From assembly GCA_900757415.1 (NCBI GenBank), contig CAAENU010000092.1, positions 1-23,170 on the forward strand: a DNA stretch of 23,170 nucleotides. Direction: 5' to 3'. Position numbers and translations under genes: made by a program. The notes beneath the pieces are model-generated. The model searched no databases and had not been told where the DNA came from. It worked only from the letters and a program-made list of their open reading frames with translations. Positions 21,873 to 23,170 of the stretch are shown here, piece after piece (positions within the stretch are counted from its first letter, which is position 1; the number at the start of each line of letters is the position of its first letter). Source of the stretch: an uncultured Oscillospiraceae bacterium. Lineage in GTDB: Bacteria > Bacillota > Clostridia > Oscillospirales > Oscillospiraceae.

Positions 21873-22265
21873 GTGGCATTGGGAAGCTACATGGGCATGA
21901 CGTTCACGGTGAGCGACCGGCGCATCCTGACACCGAGCGGGCTGAAAGGCCAAGGGGGCAGCGATTGGGCGACCCACAACCGGACAGGCACACGGGCGCG
22001 GAGCCAGTGGATTGCCCCGAAGCTGCGGAAATACCAGTTCGATCTTTTGCTGCGGGCGCAGGACGGGGTAAACCCGCGAAGTGTTCTGCGGCATTTTCAG
22101 CGCATGGCGGAGACCAACGCGGCGGACTGGTTCATCGTGGGCGGCTCGCCGGTATCGCCGTATCCGTTCAAGATCACGGACATCAGCGACGAGTGGGGCG
22201 CGGTGCTGCACGGCGGCGCGATGGTGGAGTGCAAGGTGAGCCTGACCATCGAGGAATACCTGTAA
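21873..22265 (+). CDS. Tail protein, P2 gpU family
   Basis: 130 residues. The pattern MALGSYMGMTFTVSDRRILT ... WATHNRTGTRARSQWIAPKL ... QFDLLLRAQDGVNPRSVL ... FKITDISDEW ... VSLTIEEYL closely follows the P2 gpU family (PF06995). The start is GTG at 21873 with AAGGAGGGG upstream. In P2, U lies between T and D; here it lies between the spike and gpW genes. Its role in P2 is tail completion. Confidence 0.9.
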   Translation: MALGSYMGMTFTVSDRRILTPSGLKGQGGSDWATHNRTGTRARSQWIAPKLRKYQFDLLLRAQDGVNPRSVLRHFQRMAETNAADWFIVGGSPVSPYPFKITDISDEWGAVLHGGAMVECKVSLTIEEYL

Positions 22266-22275
22266 GGAGGCAGCC

Positions 22276-22590
22276 ATGTTATCAACGGAAAACGCGGTGA
22301 TCGAGATACTGCCGGGGAGCGCGAACGACAGCACGGCGGCGGAGGTGTACCGCAATTTGCAGGTGCTTTACGCCACGAGGGCCGGAGAGCAGGCGCTCGA
22401 CCGGGAGTTCGGCATCGACGGAACGATCATCGACTGCCCGCAGGAAAATGCGCAAGTCCTGCTGGCGGCGGAGTATGTGCGCAAGACAGAACAGTATGAG
22501 CCACGGGCGCGTGTCGTCCGTGTGGAATGGACTGCGGGAAAATCGCAGGACGGAAATATGACGCCAAAGGTGGTGATCGAGCTTGTCTAA
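22276..22590 (+). CDS. Baseplate wedge protein, gpW/gp25 family
   Basis: 104 residues. VYRNLQVLYATRAGEQALDR with EFGIDGTIIDCPQ, then EQYEPRARVVRVEW, is the gp25-like wedge signature (EPR motif preserved as YEPRARV). Joins the baseplate wedge to the sheath. TAAGGAGG overlaps the upstream stop. The last codons overlap the TTG start of the next gene. Confidence 0.93.
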   Translation: MLSTENAVIEILPGSANDSTAAEVYRNLQVLYATRAGEQALDREFGIDGTIIDCPQENAQVLLAAEYVRKTEQYEPRARVVRVEWTAGKSQDGNMTPKVVIELV

Positions 22591-23170
22591 TATCGCTGAA
22601 TTGGCAAACTGCCCGGAGCTGAGCTTCATCGAAAGCATGACTTTGCAGGAGACGGAAGAACAGCTCCGTGAGCTGTACACCAAGTATTACCGGGAGGCCA
22701 CGGGTAAGGAGCCGGAGATCGGCGAAGCCGACCCGCTGAACCTGCTGATGAAAGCCTTTTGCGCGATGGAGTATCAGACAATGCAGTACGCCGACGCAAA
22801 GGGACGGATGGAAATGCTGAAAACCAGCACCGGAGACGCGCTGGATGCGCTGGCTGCTCTTGTGGGGCTGACGCGCAAAGAGGCAAACCGGGCCACGGCG
22901 ACGGTGCGCTTTACGCTTTCGGAGGCGCAAAACGGCGCGACGGCCATTCCGACGGGAACGCGGGTCAAGAGCGAGGACGGGAAATATTTCAACACCGTGG
23001 AATACGGCGAGATCGCGGCGGGAGAGACCTACACCGACGTAGTGGTGCAGGCGGAGGAGGCCGGAGCGGATAGCAACGGCATTCTGACCGGCGGCATCAA
23101 GATACTGGTTGACCCCATCGCCTATGTTGCCAGCGTGAGCAACACCACACCAAGCACCGGCGGACTGGAC
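22583..23170 (+). CDS. Baseplate wedge protein, P2 gpJ-like (partial, 3' end outside window)
   Basis: 196 open codons to the window end, starting from TTG at 22583, which overlaps the gpW-like stop (CTTGTCTAA). The protein reads LSNIAELANCPELSFIESMT ... LYTKYYREATGKEP ... ADPLNLLMKAFCAMEYQTMQ ... ALAALVGLTRKEANRATATV ... AIPTGTRVKSEDGKYF, the layout of gpJ/Mu gp47/T4 gp6-type baseplate proteins. No other start with a better ribosome-binding site precedes the conserved region. Confidence 0.9.
   Translation, partial: MSNIAELANCPELSFIESMTLQETEEQLRELYTKYYREATGKEPEIGEADPLNLLMKAFCAMEYQTMQYADAKGRMEMLKTSTGDALDALAALVGLTRKEANRATATVRFTLSEAQNGATAIPTGTRVKSEDGKYFNTVEYGEIAAGETYTDVVVQAEEAGADSNGILTGGIKILVDPIAYVASVSNTTPSTGGLD

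Noticed and set aside
1..23170. tRNA, rRNA or phage attachment (att) site
   Set aside because: No tRNA cloverleaf or rRNA sequence was seen, and no integrase or paired direct repeat marks a boundary; the far end of the element is outside the window.

Overview
The window is most of the packaging and structural region of a tailed-phage genome, almost certainly an integrated prophage or phage-derived element in a GC-rich, Gram-positive-type host. Strong AGGAGG Shine-Dalgarno sites precede nearly every gene, several genes start with GTG or TTG, and the closest remembered relatives are phage genes of gut Clostridia (Oscillospiraceae-like). The host assignment is inference. No integrase, replication or lysis gene lies in the window, and the right end cuts a baseplate gene.

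Left flank (1-2172, minus strand): the N-terminal part of an ArdC-like ssDNA-binding protein, with a near-consensus sigma-A promoter carrying two copies of a 14-bp palindromic operator; a 45-residue small protein; a gene-free stretch of about 1.1 kb with a very GC-rich repeat block and several hairpins; and a short XRE repressor with its own terminator. Across an AT-rich control region, a plus-strand gene for a SAP-domain protein of unknown role is transcribed divergently from the repressor.

Late operon (3570-23170, all plus strand, tightly packed, many ATGA or TAATG overlaps): a PBSX-type small terminase, a small membrane protein, a Nu1-type small terminase, a small Cys-rich protein, a GpA-type large terminase, a gpW-like/DUF6148 connector, a lambda-type portal, a ClpP-like head protease with a nested in-frame scaffold start, a gpD-like decoration protein, a gpE-like major capsid protein, an FII-like attachment protein and gpZ-like minor tail protein, two neck proteins, then a P2-type contractile tail: sheath, tube, a tail-assembly chaperone with a -1 frameshift, tape measure, gpX (LysM), gpD-like hub with a C-terminal SH3-like domain, gpV spike, gpU, gpW and the start of gpJ.

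The particle is therefore a myovirus-like chimera: a lambda-style head and packaging module joined to a P2-style contractile tail, with the junction around 12.5-13.4 kb. The less ordinary features are the two different small-terminase families before one large terminase, the internally duplicated tail chaperone ending on a T TTT TTC slippery heptamer, the nested scaffold, the strong hairpins just after the capsid and tail-tube genes, and the dual-operator promoter and repeat block in the left flank.
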